Shown here: in pieces, positions 45,401-54,376 of the stretch | How positions within the stretch are numbered: the stretch's first letter is position 1 | How the letters are laid out: each line of letters begins with the position of its first letter | Translations under genes and position numbers: made by a program | From: Legionella quinlivanii | Lineage (GTDB): Bacteria; Pseudomonadota; Gammaproteobacteria; Legionellales; Legionellaceae | Reading direction: 5' to 3' | Length of the DNA stretch: 64,000 nt | Assembly (NCBI RefSeq): GCF_900461555.1 | Contig: NZ_UGOX01000001.1 | Span: 2,927,501-2,991,500, forward strand | The notes under the pieces: generated by a model | What the model was told of the DNA's origin: nothing | The model's database searches: none | The model's input: the letters and a program-made list of their open reading frames with translations, nothing else

Positions 45401-46801
45401 CAGGTTTTGAACTTAAAACAAATGAGTGCCGACGCCAATTTCTTCGATATGGGCGGCAACTCTCTGTTATCAATTCAGGTGGTGATTAAATTAAGGCAAA
45501 AAAATTTCTTAATTAAACCGCAGGATTTATTTAAATATCAGAGCATTACGGCACTTAGTAAGGCGATTCAACAGGTACATCCAACGCCAATAATAAAGTC
45601 AGAAGTGGATTCCAAACAACATTCTACAGTCCGCTATAAAGACCAACCGGGTATAAAAAACATTTTATTGCTCGGCAGTACTGGCTTTTTAGGTATACAT
45701 CTTTTAAATCAACTCGTGAATTGCAATGTACGCATTTACTGCATTATCAGAGGAACTGCAGAACAAACCTCGTTAATGCGTTTAAGAGCGCTTTATCAGT
45801 TTTATTTTCCTGAAGAACGAAATGCGCTGCTTTTTAATAAAATCATTGTATTAGATGGCGATATTAGCTTTCCTGATTTTAAACTGAGCCGAGATAAATA
45901 TACAGAGTTAACAAATACAGTCGATACCATTATTAATGCGGCCGCGAATGTGAACCATATTGGGCCAAAAGAAAATCTGACGTCGGTGAATGTCGATGGG
46001 ATCCGAAATCTAATTAATTTATGTACCCTTGGCTGTGCCAAAACCCTGCACCATATTTCCACTGTCGGCATTAAGGGTTTATATAAAGAACAGCCGCTTG
46101 TTTTTGATGAAAGCATGCTTCATGTGGATCAAATTCATACCGAACAATATTCTGAAAGTAAATATGAAGCAGAGTTACTGATTCATCAGTATATGCAGCA
46201 AGGCGGGCAAGCAAATATCTATAGAGTGGGAACGATAGGACCTCATTATCACAGCGGATCGTTTCAAAAAAATATAGAGCAACATTTCCTTTCAAGATAT
46301 ATTCATTCAACTATTCAATTAGGTTTAGCCGGCTGCTGGCAGGATGAAATCCTTGATATTACCCCTGTGGACAGTTTGGCAACAGCCATCACCCTGTTCG
46401 TATTTAATTCGCAATATATCAACAAAACCTTTCATCTCGTATCACCTGACACCATTTCTTATTATGAATTGGTCAGATTTTTACAAAATTGCGGTTATCC
46501 GATACGAATGATTGACAACCAGGAATTTAAAAACAAACTATTTTCCCTCAATCATTCAGAACAAGGTGAACAGGCATTAACAGGGATCATTCAACTTCTG
46601 GACAGCCATGAGTCACCTCATAACCAATTAAGCTGCGAGTCGACAACTAAAACCCTGCTTTTTTTGGAGTACCATTATCCTGAACTGACCAGCCGCTATT
46701 TAAGCAAATTCATGCAACATGGCATTCGTCGGAATTATTTTCCCAAGCCATGCTATTGGGATGAATTAATCAGCTATCCCGCTTTAACCCTTAATTCGTA
46801 A
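42449..46801 (+). CDS. Nonribosomal peptide synthetase, C-A(Hpg?)-T-R
   Basis: A 1,450-residue single-module NRPS. The condensation domain has MHHIISDGWS (His near 138). The adenylation domain has FTSGTTGDPKG (about 612), YGPTETA (about 754), GRSDNQIKIRGHRIELGE and LTKNGKIDKK (about 942). My hand-read specificity pocket is D-I-F-H-F-T-L-I-L-K, whose first four residues equal the recalled Hpg code (DIFHLGLLCK). The carrier site is FFDMGGNSLLS (Ser near 1,005). A terminal reductase domain has the NAD(P)H motif LLLGSTGFLG (about 1,071) and YSESKYEAE catalytic Tyr/Lys, so the chain should leave as aldehyde or alcohol. AGGAG supports ATG 42,449. Confidence 0.92.
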   Translation: MAASGLQTLELSTAQRNMWLLNALDKENTSYVITLAYELEGPLNLRALEQSIEVVCERHPLLKSYYPSEEGVPVKKQDSALQIKLEQMDQSSFGFSDNEILDYVNQLANRVFDISKPPLIRFCLIKCSEQKHVLIFSMHHIISDGWSLGILLNDLSEAYNAYSSNRTPGFSRNLSTYEEYIQHHDFSRLSETERKKIQSYWQEHLDGYEVVNFPYDNSRLPTQQFKSKKYEVFIDLNTTMALESLCVEHSATLYMGLMTLFCLILKRYTGQNDLILGTPVCNRPAPEFEHTVGLFVNSLVVRLKFQKNPSFIEALAVVREEMLQGLEHQDMPFDKLVELISPERTIGKNPIFQTMFALQNAYNNTLDFNHIHCTELLSDTALSRFDLESVFWRTAQGIKWRIVYNEHLISDRKCKAMAEHFKNILQDIIQTPTKPLNSIAYLTKSEADYIQCISQGASSIPDSISCIHELIERNAGIWSNKLAIKQWENDRLTYQELDTQSSQLARILFKKYSTTDEQIRVAVRMKPGVELAITLLAILKAGMIIIPLNYDDPEERIHAIIKSANTDVVIVDGLRMNIPECITYDSLYALSITSQLQLVLPKVSPETLAYIIFTSGTTGDPKGVMIEHKSLTNTLLACQNAFMFNEADVFACASVFAFDIFFFEFFAALIAGGTTYFINKMELLDPEIISLIIPEITCMHLVPGVAHSVINLLQAHHLFSSPTMRHFATGGDLVNQNLLIELRKQFPNAELSVLYGPTETAILASRYIVNSQNWDGKHPIGKPLDNTIILIADDAGNPQPIGIPGMLYIGGPGVSRGYINAPDLNQEKFVSIHNERYFKTGDIAQWLPNGIIDFIGRSDNQIKIRGHRIELGEVNACLNSYPAVKEAIVLVDMAENHKQLIAYAVLKKEGPTQEILQALKSHLQSKLPHYMVPNTIVILDKLPLTKNGKIDKKALSACRPIVSLDEHSNQALNAVEHIVHQVFCQVLNLKQMSADANFFDMGGNSLLSIQVVIKLRQKNFLIKPQDLFKYQSITALSKAIQQVHPTPIIKSEVDSKQHSTVRYKDQPGIKNILLLGSTGFLGIHLLNQLVNCNVRIYCIIRGTAEQTSLMRLRALYQFYFPEERNALLFNKIIVLDGDISFPDFKLSRDKYTELTNTVDTIINAAANVNHIGPKENLTSVNVDGIRNLINLCTLGCAKTLHHISTVGIKGLYKEQPLVFDESMLHVDQIHTEQYSESKYEAELLIHQYMQQGGQANIYRVGTIGPHYHSGSFQKNIEQHFLSRYIHSTIQLGLAGCWQDEILDITPVDSLATAITLFVFNSQYINKTFHLVSPDTISYYELVRFLQNCGYPIRMIDNQEFKNKLFSLNHSEQGEQALTGIIQLLDSHESPHNQLSCESTTKTLLFLEYHYPELTSRYLSKFMQHGIRRNYFPKPCYWDELISYPALTLNS

Positions 46802-46817
46802 CTGCTCACCGCCTACG

Positions 46818-46837
46818 TACCGCGCTTATGCGCGGTA
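46818..46837. repeat. REP-like palindrome, single left-type copy
   Basis: TACCGCGCTTATGCGCGGTA, a perfect palindrome with a shortened loop, between the NRPS stop and the aldo/keto reductase start. It could end or process the NRPS operon transcript. Confidence 0.7.
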
Positions 46838-46894
46838 TCCCGTGTTGGTAAAAGAGTAGTTACCCTTAATCAATAATTTGTAAGGATATTCATT

Positions 46895-47890
46895 GTGGAA
46901 TACAGGCAATTAGGTAAATCAGGACTTCAGGTCAGTGTACTGGGTTTAGGCACATGGACTACGATTGGTGAACGGCTTGATTTAAATGCCTCCAAAGCGG
47001 TATTAGATTGCGCGTTTGAGCAAGGCATCAATTTTTTTGATACGGCAGATGTCTATAATAATGGGCAGTCAGAGCGTGTTTTGGGGGAATTATTAAACTA
47101 TTTTAACTGGCCCCGTGAAGCGTATGTCATTTCCAGTAAAGTATTTTTTGGATTAGGAGCTAATCCAAGGCCCAATACCTATGGCTTAAGCCGTAAACAT
47201 ATCATCGAGGCCTGTCATGCCTCTTTAAAGCGCCTCAATCTCGAGTATCTGGATCTGTATTTTTGCCACCGTCCCGATCCGAATACCCCTCTTTTAGAAA
47301 CCGTGCAGGCAATGAGCAGCTTAATCCATCAAGGCAAGATATTGTATTGGGGAACCTCTGAATGGACCGCGGCTCAATTATTGGAAGTGTACCAGCTTAC
47401 AGAGAATAATTCCTTTCTTATTCCCCCTATCTCAGAGCAAAGCCAATATAACTTATTTGCTCGCGAGCGGGTTGAGAATGAACTAACGCCTTTATATGAG
47501 AGTCATGGTTTAGGAATTACCGTCTGGTCGCCTTTGCGTTCAGGATTACTTGCTGGCCGATATAATAATGGCGTCCCCCCCGACTCAAGACTTGCGGCTA
47601 AAGAGAATGAAGCCTCACGACGGGAAGTAATGGGACACAATGAGGACGAGCGCATCTTCCTTGTGAACCAATTGACAGACTATGTACAACAGGAATTAAA
47701 CATCAGTTTAGCGGAGCTTGCATTAGCATGGTGCCTTAGAAATAAAAGCGTATCTTCCGCAATCATAGGGGCATCGACTGCCAGTCAAATTATTGATAAT
47801 TGCAAAGGGATCTCTTTTGCAGAAACAATGAATACCGGCATTATGCGAAAGCTGGATGACATTATGCTGAATAATGTGTACGCGACATAA
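46895..47890 (+). CDS. Aldo/keto reductase (Kv-beta-like)
   Basis: A 331-residue NADPH-dependent reductase. Family signatures: LGLGTWTTIG, FFDTADVYNNGQSE (catalytic Asp and Tyr), ISSKVFFG (Lys), YLDLYFCHRPDP, and SAIIGASTASQI near the cofactor site. It matches the voltage-gated K channel beta/YghZ-like subfamily. GTG start at 46,895 follows AAGGA. It is the same orientation as the NRPS, about 90 bp downstream across a REP palindrome. It may reduce an aldehyde released by the NRPS reductase domain, but could equally be unrelated. Confidence 0.82.
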   Translation: MEYRQLGKSGLQVSVLGLGTWTTIGERLDLNASKAVLDCAFEQGINFFDTADVYNNGQSERVLGELLNYFNWPREAYVISSKVFFGLGANPRPNTYGLSRKHIIEACHASLKRLNLEYLDLYFCHRPDPNTPLLETVQAMSSLIHQGKILYWGTSEWTAAQLLEVYQLTENNSFLIPPISEQSQYNLFARERVENELTPLYESHGLGITVWSPLRSGLLAGRYNNGVPPDSRLAAKENEASRREVMGHNEDERIFLVNQLTDYVQQELNISLAELALAWCLRNKSVSSAIIGASTASQIIDNCKGISFAETMNTGIMRKLDDIMLNNVYAT

Positions 47891-48097
47891 CCGAAGAATT
47901 CATTCCTTGATATTTAGGGCGGCATAAGCTGTATTTTTGAAGTCTTAGCTTCATGTGAGCTAGTCCGCATATGTTTCACCCAATCCTTAAAAGCTTCATC
48001 TTCGAACTGTTATATACCAAAACTATTTTTGTGAGTAGGTTTTTATTGGAAAGTCTTCGAAGGGAGTTTTGTGCGGCTGCATCGGTTCTTTTCCGTA

Positions 48098-48469
48098 TTA
48101 TTTAAGGCTGTCAGGTACGACGCCGCCACTTTCGGCAAGCTTAATCATAACCTGCTTGTGGAGCCAGACATTCATCTCAGCCGAACCGTCGAGGGCTCCA
48201 GTATAGCCAAGTTCCTGGGCAAGCTGCTTGCGGCTGCTAAGGCTTGAATCGAGGTTCAGTAGCTTCATCAAGTCGACAATGGATTGTTTCCAATTGTAGT
48301 CCTTACGACCAGTAGTATCGGCGATCTTTTGGATCATCGCTTCGACTTCAGCTCCTGTCATCGGCTTTGGGGTGGAGGGGGCTGCCGTCGTGTTGCCGGC
48401 GGTGACCGCTGCTGTAGCTGCTTTTGCAGTACCAAAAATTGCGGAAACAATGCTACCAAAAATGCTCAT
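48098..48469 (-). CDS. DUF3597 domain protein
   Basis: A 123-residue protein of the DUF3597 family, widespread and of unknown function. The start reads MSIFGSIVSAIFG, then an Ala/Pro-rich linker, then the domain: NWKQSIVDLMKLLNLDSSLSSRKQLAQELGYTG and a late MNVWLHKQVMIKLAESGG. AAGGAGG ribosome site is excellent. Probably a single-gene unit. No function can be given beyond the family. Confidence 0.88.
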   Translation of the reverse strand: MSIFGSIVSAIFGTAKAATAAVTAGNTTAAPSTPKPMTGAEVEAMIQKIADTTGRKDYNWKQSIVDLMKLLNLDSSLSSRKQLAQELGYTGALDGSAEMNVWLHKQVMIKLAESGGVVPDSLK

Positions 48470-48696
48470 GACTTCCTCCTTGACTAAATTCCGAACGCAT
48501 CCTGGCGCCCGTTCTTGGGTTAAGTCTAGTGCCCAGTTTCTGATCTTACAACCGTCTGTTGATAAAAATTGTTTTTTCCAATAAGACGTCTATTAGCCAC
48601 AGCATTAACCGCATAATTAATCTTAACAATAGAGGGCCTCCCAATGTATGGAAACCCTTTTATTGCGGTTTAAGTACAGACCTGCTTATAAATGAG

Positions 48697-49725
48697 CTAT
48701 CCCACTAAATTAGGTAGTCCGGAAATCATGTGGCCCACATCATCCGGATTTTTAGCCCTATCGTACCTGTGTGAATCTACAACCGTTCTCAGCAGCTTTT
48801 TACACGTTTCAGGATAATATCTCTGTACAAACTTTTTTGAAGTGGCCTGAAGGAAGGTAATTTTAAGCAGAAGAGTGTCATCACCAACTAGCCCTTCGTC
48901 TATTTTAAAATCAGTGCCCTCCTTAAAATCAGAATTTCTGCTTTCCTTCATGAAAGTTTCTCTATATTTAGGCTCGAGAAACCAAACTATTTTCGTGGAT
49001 TCTGGTGAGGCGCTGCGTTTATGTAAGGCGATACTTCGCTCTACTGTTTCAGGAAAACAGACGGCCAGCTCTGATAGGGTAAGTTGTTTATAGAAACAAA
49101 TGACATACCAGTCCATGCCTGTCTCGAAAAACTTCGCATCAATTTTACGGTCTGGCATCTCCCCGTAAACACTAAGGATCTCATATTTAAGGGAACTGTG
49201 CTTTGCTTCCTTATCGAATATTGGCAGCACTTCCTCTGTAACCAACAAATGAAACACCGGTTTTTTAAAACGATCAGTTTGCTTAAACCTTTGTATTGAT
49301 GACGTTTCCTTATTTTTATAACAGGAAAAAAGGGAGCAGGACCAGCTATCTGTTGAATATTTTCTGGCAAACAGTCCAGGCCCTTCTTTCGTTAAAAACA
49401 AGAGGGAATTGGAGGAGTCATTTTCATCCGTATAACGGTAAACATCGACTACATCATCCGTGTCGTCAACGGGAATTTCCTGGAATAGGGGATAATACAA
49501 CTGTTTTTTTTTCAAAGGCATAAAATATTGCCCTTCTGCAAGAGAATCCAGATTCCTAACTTCAAAAGGCAACTGCTTCGGTGCTCTAAACCCAATTTCT
49601 CCTTGTTGTACGCCATAAGCCAGCGCATGCGGATAGGCGTCTTTTGCTTCGTAAGAACAAAAACTCATTAAAATTGCATGTTTATTCAGCCATTTCTGAG
49701 AAACTCTAATTTGTTCAACTGGCAT
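48697..49725 (-). CDS. Hypothetical protein
   Basis: About 342 residues, soluble, no signal peptide, with many aromatic and charged residues. I do not recognise a domain. It has scattered Cys and a Ser/Thr-rich middle (YSTDSWSCSLFSCYKNK). Start ATG 49,725 follows a G-run; two further ATGs lie upstream, at 49,740 and 49,743. The gene sits in the accessory region between the NRPS locus and the broken LOG genes. It could be a secreted effector, which is a guess only. Confidence 0.6.
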   Translation of the reverse strand: MPVEQIRVSQKWLNKHAILMSFCSYEAKDAYPHALAYGVQQGEIGFRAPKQLPFEVRNLDSLAEGQYFMPLKKKQLYYPLFQEIPVDDTDDVVDVYRYTDENDSSNSLLFLTKEGPGLFARKYSTDSWSCSLFSCYKNKETSSIQRFKQTDRFKKPVFHLLVTEEVLPIFDKEAKHSSLKYEILSVYGEMPDRKIDAKFFETGMDWYVICFYKQLTLSELAVCFPETVERSIALHKRSASPESTKIVWFLEPKYRETFMKESRNSDFKEGTDFKIDEGLVGDDTLLLKITFLQATSKKFVQRYYPETCKKLLRTVVDSHRYDRAKNPDDVGHMISGLPNLVG

Positions 49726-50080
49726 ATATATCCCCCCCATCATTCAAAACAATCACACAAAAAGAGTACATTATACACAAAACAGACAAAATAAGCACAG
49801 CGAAAGCGCTATTAACCGAACGTATTGACTCATACTGCCAAAATATGGCAACAGCAACGTCTCGTGAAATGCTTTGTCCCGCAAAAAATCATCTCTTAGC
49901 CCTGCCACGCAATTCGTAAAGAATATAAGCTGGAAATCGCTTATTCCGATTACGAAAGAGACAGCCGGACAATGGTTCAAGGGGGTAATAAAAGTGGTAA
50001 CGGCAAGCTCGGGGAATTATAAGCCGTGAACTAGGATATTCTCATTTGAATATCACTAACGCTTATTTAGGCTAATTATC

Positions 50081-50457
50081 TTACACCACGCTATTAGAAA
50101 CAGAATGGCCTGCTTTGTATTGCTCAAGCATTTCATTCCAAAGCAATCGAATATTAGAACTTGAAATAGGGATATTGCTTGCCCGTGCAGTTAGGAAACC
50201 AGCTTGCTCACATGAATTCACGAATGAAAATAGTCCATCAAAATATCCATTAATATTTAAAATACCAATGGGTTTTGTTAATTCTCCAATTTTTATTGCA
50301 TTCCATGTCTCAATTGCTTCTTCTAACGTTCCAAGGCCGCCAGGCATCACAACAAACATATCAGATATTTTTTGCATCATAGCCTTACGTTGCTGCATGG
50401 AGTCTACAACATGTAATTCGTCTAATATTTTTAAAGGCTTTTCTTGTTCGAAAAGTC
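50081..50457 (-). pseudogene. LOG-family nucleotide hydrolase, copy 1 (5' truncated)
   Basis: C-terminal two thirds of a LOG-family protein (TIGR00730, cytokinin-type phosphoribohydrolase): EQEKPLKILDELHVVD, then MPGGLGTLEEAIETWNAIKIG with the family PGGxGT-x-x-E motif, and the normal C-terminus to a stop at 50,081. The N-terminal Rossmann part is missing: homology to copy 2 ends near 50,457, where the plus strand turns into the DUF1998 remnant. About 88% identity to copy 2 over 66 shared residues (my count). Confidence 0.7.
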
Positions 50458-51998
50458 CAACCACTGGTCTATGGCTAGGTGATTCAAAGAAAGAGCGCAT
50501 TATTGCTTCAACACTTGCATTAGCTTTAAGAAATTCGATTGCGGAACAACTTGGAATCTCTGCTGTTGAAATGGGGTTTGGATATAGATTAGATAAAGAC
50601 TTGGAAACAGGCCAAGGCCGCTCCGTATGTCAAATTTTTGATAATGTCAGTGGAGGAGCAGGATTTGTTCTTTCTGGAATAGATGATATTGTCAGTTTAC
50701 TTAAAAATGCCAGTGAAAAATTAACTTGTACGGCTGACTGTGATAATATTTGTTCTTTTTGTTTAGCAAATCAAGATAGTCGTGTCGAGATAGAGGAACT
50801 TAACAGAAAGGTAGCGAAAAGCTGGCTTGAAGATAATCAATTGATTACTCACCTCCATCTTCCTTTGTCTCTGTCAACTATTGAAGGTGCTACATATTGC
50901 TCCATAGGTGCTCAACGTTTCTTACGCTCAATAATCAATAAAATTGATACACATAATGAATCCACAGTAATTCAAATAGCGCTTCGTGGCAGTCCAAAAG
51001 ATTGGGATCTTATAAACCCATCATTTCGTGAAAAAATTCTCAATTGGCAATTGATAGATAAAATTAATATTCACATAGGCATTTATGATGTAAGTTATTT
51101 ATCTCAAGACATAAAAGAATGTTTAGCTACTCTTGTTAAAATAGGAATTAAAGTATTTGAAATTAATTCTCAATGGGACAAGTATAAAGTACCACTTATT
51201 GCTCAAATAAGTAATTCTTCTTCCACTTACAGTTTATTCTGTACCAGTGATTTACCCAGCCAACCTGGAGAAAATTGGCTCGATGCCAATCAATCTTCTA
51301 TTTGGGTTACTTCTAAGCTAATTCCAATAATACTTACAAAACAGATTGATACTGCTAATTGGAACATAGTTGATCCTGGCGCGAGAGTTCTTAAAGTTTC
51401 AACAGAGTTAGACGGACCTGTTAAAAATTTAAAAAATCGCATAGAAAAGTTATTCTCTGAAATGGCACCAGAGTTTTTTCAATTAATTCAGGATGATAAC
51501 GCTATTAACATCACATATTCAGATCGATATTTAAAGTCCCCTTGGTCCATTATTTTATTAAGTTCATTCTTACAAATATTTAAAAATGATAAATTGAGTC
51601 GCTTAAAAATTCTTACTGTAGAATCAAATAACTTATTACAACCCAATAAGATTCATCATGATTGGAAAGCCAACAATGAATTATCTGAAATGATAAAGAT
51701 ATGGTTAAGTAATAACTTTAAATTAATCCCTGAAATAATAATAAAGTCAGCGAATAGAGAACTACAGCATAGTAGAGAAATATCTATAACTTGGGCCTCT
51801 GGTCTTAAAAGTAAAATTATCCTAGATCAAGGCATGGGGTATTGGCAAATTAATATGCCACATAAATATCTTTTAGATTTTGATTTCCATCAAAACCATA
51901 ATGAACAGCTTAACGATATGATAAATAGATTAAAAGTTGCTAGAATGATAGGGAGTAATCAGTGGCCTACGTATATCACCATTTTATCTAAAATGTAG
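50458..51998 (+). pseudogene. C-terminal remnant of a DUF1998 (MZB) defence-type protein
   Basis: About 510 residues with no start of its own. The first 110 contain the DUF1998 core: RIIASTLALALRNSIAEQLG, IFDNVSGGAGFVLSG and a four-Cys cluster CTADCDNICSFCLANQ. This domain is typical of helicase-linked proteins in DISARM (DrmB), Druantia (DruE) and Dpd systems. The 400 residues that follow (KVAKSWLEDNQLITHLHLPLS onward) have no domain I recognise. The N-terminal or helicase part is replaced by the truncated LOG gene on the opposite strand, so this looks like a recombination remnant of a defence island. Confidence 0.65.
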
Positions 51999-52007
51999 TA
52001 GTTCAAA

Positions 52008-53185
52008 CTTGATCTGACAGTTGCCGGTTTTTCAGAAGTGTCTGTCAGGTCAAATTCAGTTTATAAATTTTTCCATCCAGATTGGTTTGCTATCCACCAA
52101 AGTTTGTATTGGGGTTCGTCCACAACACATTTTGCCCTGATGGGTTCGCTCATTATTGTAGTAATAAAGCCATTCGTCCAGATCTTTCTGAAGTTCATCA
52201 AGATTATCGTAAAGTTTCTTACGGAATGTCACCTGGTAAAACTCCTGTAAAATCGTTTTATGGAAGCGCTCGCAGATCCCATTGGTTTGTGGTGATTGCG
52301 CCTTGGTTTTTGTATGCTCGATGTTGTTAATCGCTAAATACAGCTGGTAATCATGTTGCTCGACCTTCCCGCAATACTCAGTACCTCTGTCGGTTAAAAT
52401 GCGCAACATCGGCAGTTGATGGTGCTCAAAGAAAGGTAGAATTTTGTCATTAAGAATATCCGCTGAGGTAATTGGGGTTTTAGTTGTATACAAGTTGGCA
52501 AATGCGACTTTGCTGTAGGTATCAACGAATGTTTGTTGATAAATCTGGCCTACACCTTTGAGAGTACCCACATACAATGTGTCTTGAGAACCCAAGTAAC
52601 CAGGGTGAGCTGTTTCAATTTCACCGCAGGCCTCATCGTCCAATTTCTTTCGCTCCAAAGCAATAACCTGAGATTCAGTTAGGATGATACCCTCTGATGC
52701 CACCTTGGCCTCCAGCGCTCTTAATCGTTCTTTGAAATTCTCCAAATTATGTCTTAGCCATACACTTCGTACGCCGCTGCCAGAAACAAAAATTCCCTTC
52801 TTTCGTAGCTCATTACTGGTGCGCTGCTGCCCATGAGCTGGATATTCTATAGCATATTCCTTTACGGCCAGCTCAATCGACTCATCAATTCGATTCTTGT
52901 GGTTGGGTTTCCTGCGGGTTTGATCGAATAATGCGTCTACTCCACCTGACTCTACTGCTGATTTGTAACGATAAAAAGTATCTCGCGACAAGCCCATTAC
53001 TTTACAGGCTTTAGATACATTGTCTAATTCTTCGGCTAAATTAAGCAATCCAACTTTATGTTTAATTATTTTAACGCTATTATCTATTATGAGAGTTTTC
53101 CTCTTGGTTTGATTTAAAGTTCGCACTTCTATCAAAACCGGAAACTCTCACCTTTTCAAGTGATTGTGTCAGATTAAGTCAAAAC
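52008..53185 (-). mobile_element. IS481-family insertion sequence
   Basis: Transposase ORF at 52,056-53,135 with imperfect ends sharing ATCTGACA: left CTTGATCTGACAG near 52,010, right the complement of CTTAATCTGACAC near 53,166-53,180. The exact termini and target duplication could not be fixed by eye. It lies between the end of the DUF1998 remnant and the point where LOG copy 2 is truncated. Confidence 0.65.
52056..53135 (-). CDS. IS481-family transposase
   Basis: A 359-residue DDE transposase. An N-terminal helix-turn-helix region (SKACKVMGLSRDTFYRYKSA) with a DNA-binding second part (RTSNELRKKGIFVSGSGVRSVW) precedes the rve-type core. The core has TFVDTYSKVAFANLY, ILTDRGTEYCG and the Glu in NGICERFHKTI, in line with D-D-E order. 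It ends RTHQGKMCCGRTPIQTL, typical of IS481. The frame looks complete, so the element could still be active. Confidence 0.9.
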   Translation of the reverse strand: MIEVRTLNQTKRKTLIIDNSVKIIKHKVGLLNLAEELDNVSKACKVMGLSRDTFYRYKSAVESGGVDALFDQTRRKPNHKNRIDESIELAVKEYAIEYPAHGQQRTSNELRKKGIFVSGSGVRSVWLRHNLENFKERLRALEAKVASEGIILTESQVIALERKKLDDEACGEIETAHPGYLGSQDTLYVGTLKGVGQIYQQTFVDTYSKVAFANLYTTKTPITSADILNDKILPFFEHHQLPMLRILTDRGTEYCGKVEQHDYQLYLAINNIEHTKTKAQSPQTNGICERFHKTILQEFYQVTFRKKLYDNLDELQKDLDEWLYYYNNERTHQGKMCCGRTPIQTLVDSKPIWMEKFIN

Positions 53186-53542
53186 TAATTCAATTAATAT
53201 TTAAAAAACCAATGGGTTTTGTTAATTCGCCAATTTTTATTGCGTTCCATGTCTCAATTGCCTCTTCTAAAGTTCCTAGCCCGCCTGGCATCACAATAAA
53301 CATATCAGATATTTGTTGCATCATTGACTTACGTTCCTGCATAGAATCTACAATATATAATTCATCTAAGCATTTTAACGGCTTTTCTTGTTCAATAAGA
53401 TGATGAGTAATTATCCCCACTACCTTTCCACCACATTCTTTCACTGTATTAGCAAGAAGGCCCATCATCCCTAAACTTGAACCACCATAAACTAGAGTCA
53501 AACCCTCAGCTGATCCTCCCCCAAAAACTGGGCCATTCTAAA

Positions 53543-54360
53543 CTAGAAAATCCTGACACTTATTAACTTTCTGCCTGAACTGATTCGGTGTTAAATTGTT
53601 CAGGGAAGAATGGGGTCTGAAATCATTATAATCCTGTCGCCACTCTTCAGTTTTGTTTTAGCATCTTCAAGAGAAAGAAACCAGTGACTGTTCAAACATT
53701 CATCACGAAAACTACCATTAAATGATTCAATGAATGCATTATCTGTTGGCTTCCCTGGTCTTGAGAAGTCAAGGGTAACTTTTTCTGATAGGCCCATTTG
53801 TCCAGTATTTTAGAAATAAATTCCGGTCCATTATCAATCCTTATGCTTTTTGGCCGCTGTTTTCCATTACCCTGAGCCCCTCAAGAACACAGGCAACATC
53901 CTCGCCCCGGATAGCCTGCCCCACGTGAATGGCAAGGCATTCCCGACTAAAATTATCCACTATGGTTAAAGCACGAATTCTCCTTCCATTAAACAGGCTG
54001 TCGGAAACAAAATCCATACTCCAGCACTCATCTAAAGCAGAGGCAAGCGACCGGTCTTCCCTGTGAGCGCCTGCTACATTACGTCGTGGACGTTTCCTGC
54101 GAAGGTTAAGACCCTCTTCGCAATAGATACGGTGAACTTTTTTATGATTGATAATCCACCCTTCTCGCTGCAGCAAAACATGTATACGCTGATATCCGTA
54201 TCTGACTCGTGTTTCAGCAATCTCCCGAATCCTGTGCCTTACAACAGCATCTGTGCCACGGCGAGAACGATAATGGTACACACTCCGGCTTATCATCAAT
54301 ACCTCACAGCTCTTGCGGATACTTATCTGATAACTGTCCTGGAGGATTATTGCCAGTTCA
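53543..54360 (-). pseudogene. IS3 OrfB transposase, frameshifted
   Basis: DDE integrase domain in at least three pieces. The N-part reads KPRKKRELAIILQDSYQ and MISRSVYHYRS, then GYQRIHVLLQREGW and WSMDFVSDSLF (first Asp). The frame then breaks near 53,850, where IDNGPEFISKILDKWA (second Asp) continues in another frame. It breaks again before VTLDFSRPGKPTDNAFIESF (Glu) and once more near 53,650 before EEWRQDYNDFRPHSSLNNL, ending at a stop at 53,543. It cannot make an active transposase. Confidence 0.85.
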
Positions 54361-54376
54361 CGTTTCTTCCGTGGCT

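Noticed and set aside
49771-49980. Minus-strand 69-residue frame in the gap before LOG copy 1
   Set aside because: No ribosome site, odd composition and no recognisable domain; I see nothing convincing between 49,745 and 50,080.
50115-50457. Plus-strand frame continuing upstream of the DUF1998 remnant
   Set aside because: It is antisense to the LOG fragment, whose protein is clearly recognisable; the upstream plus-strand translation has no family features.
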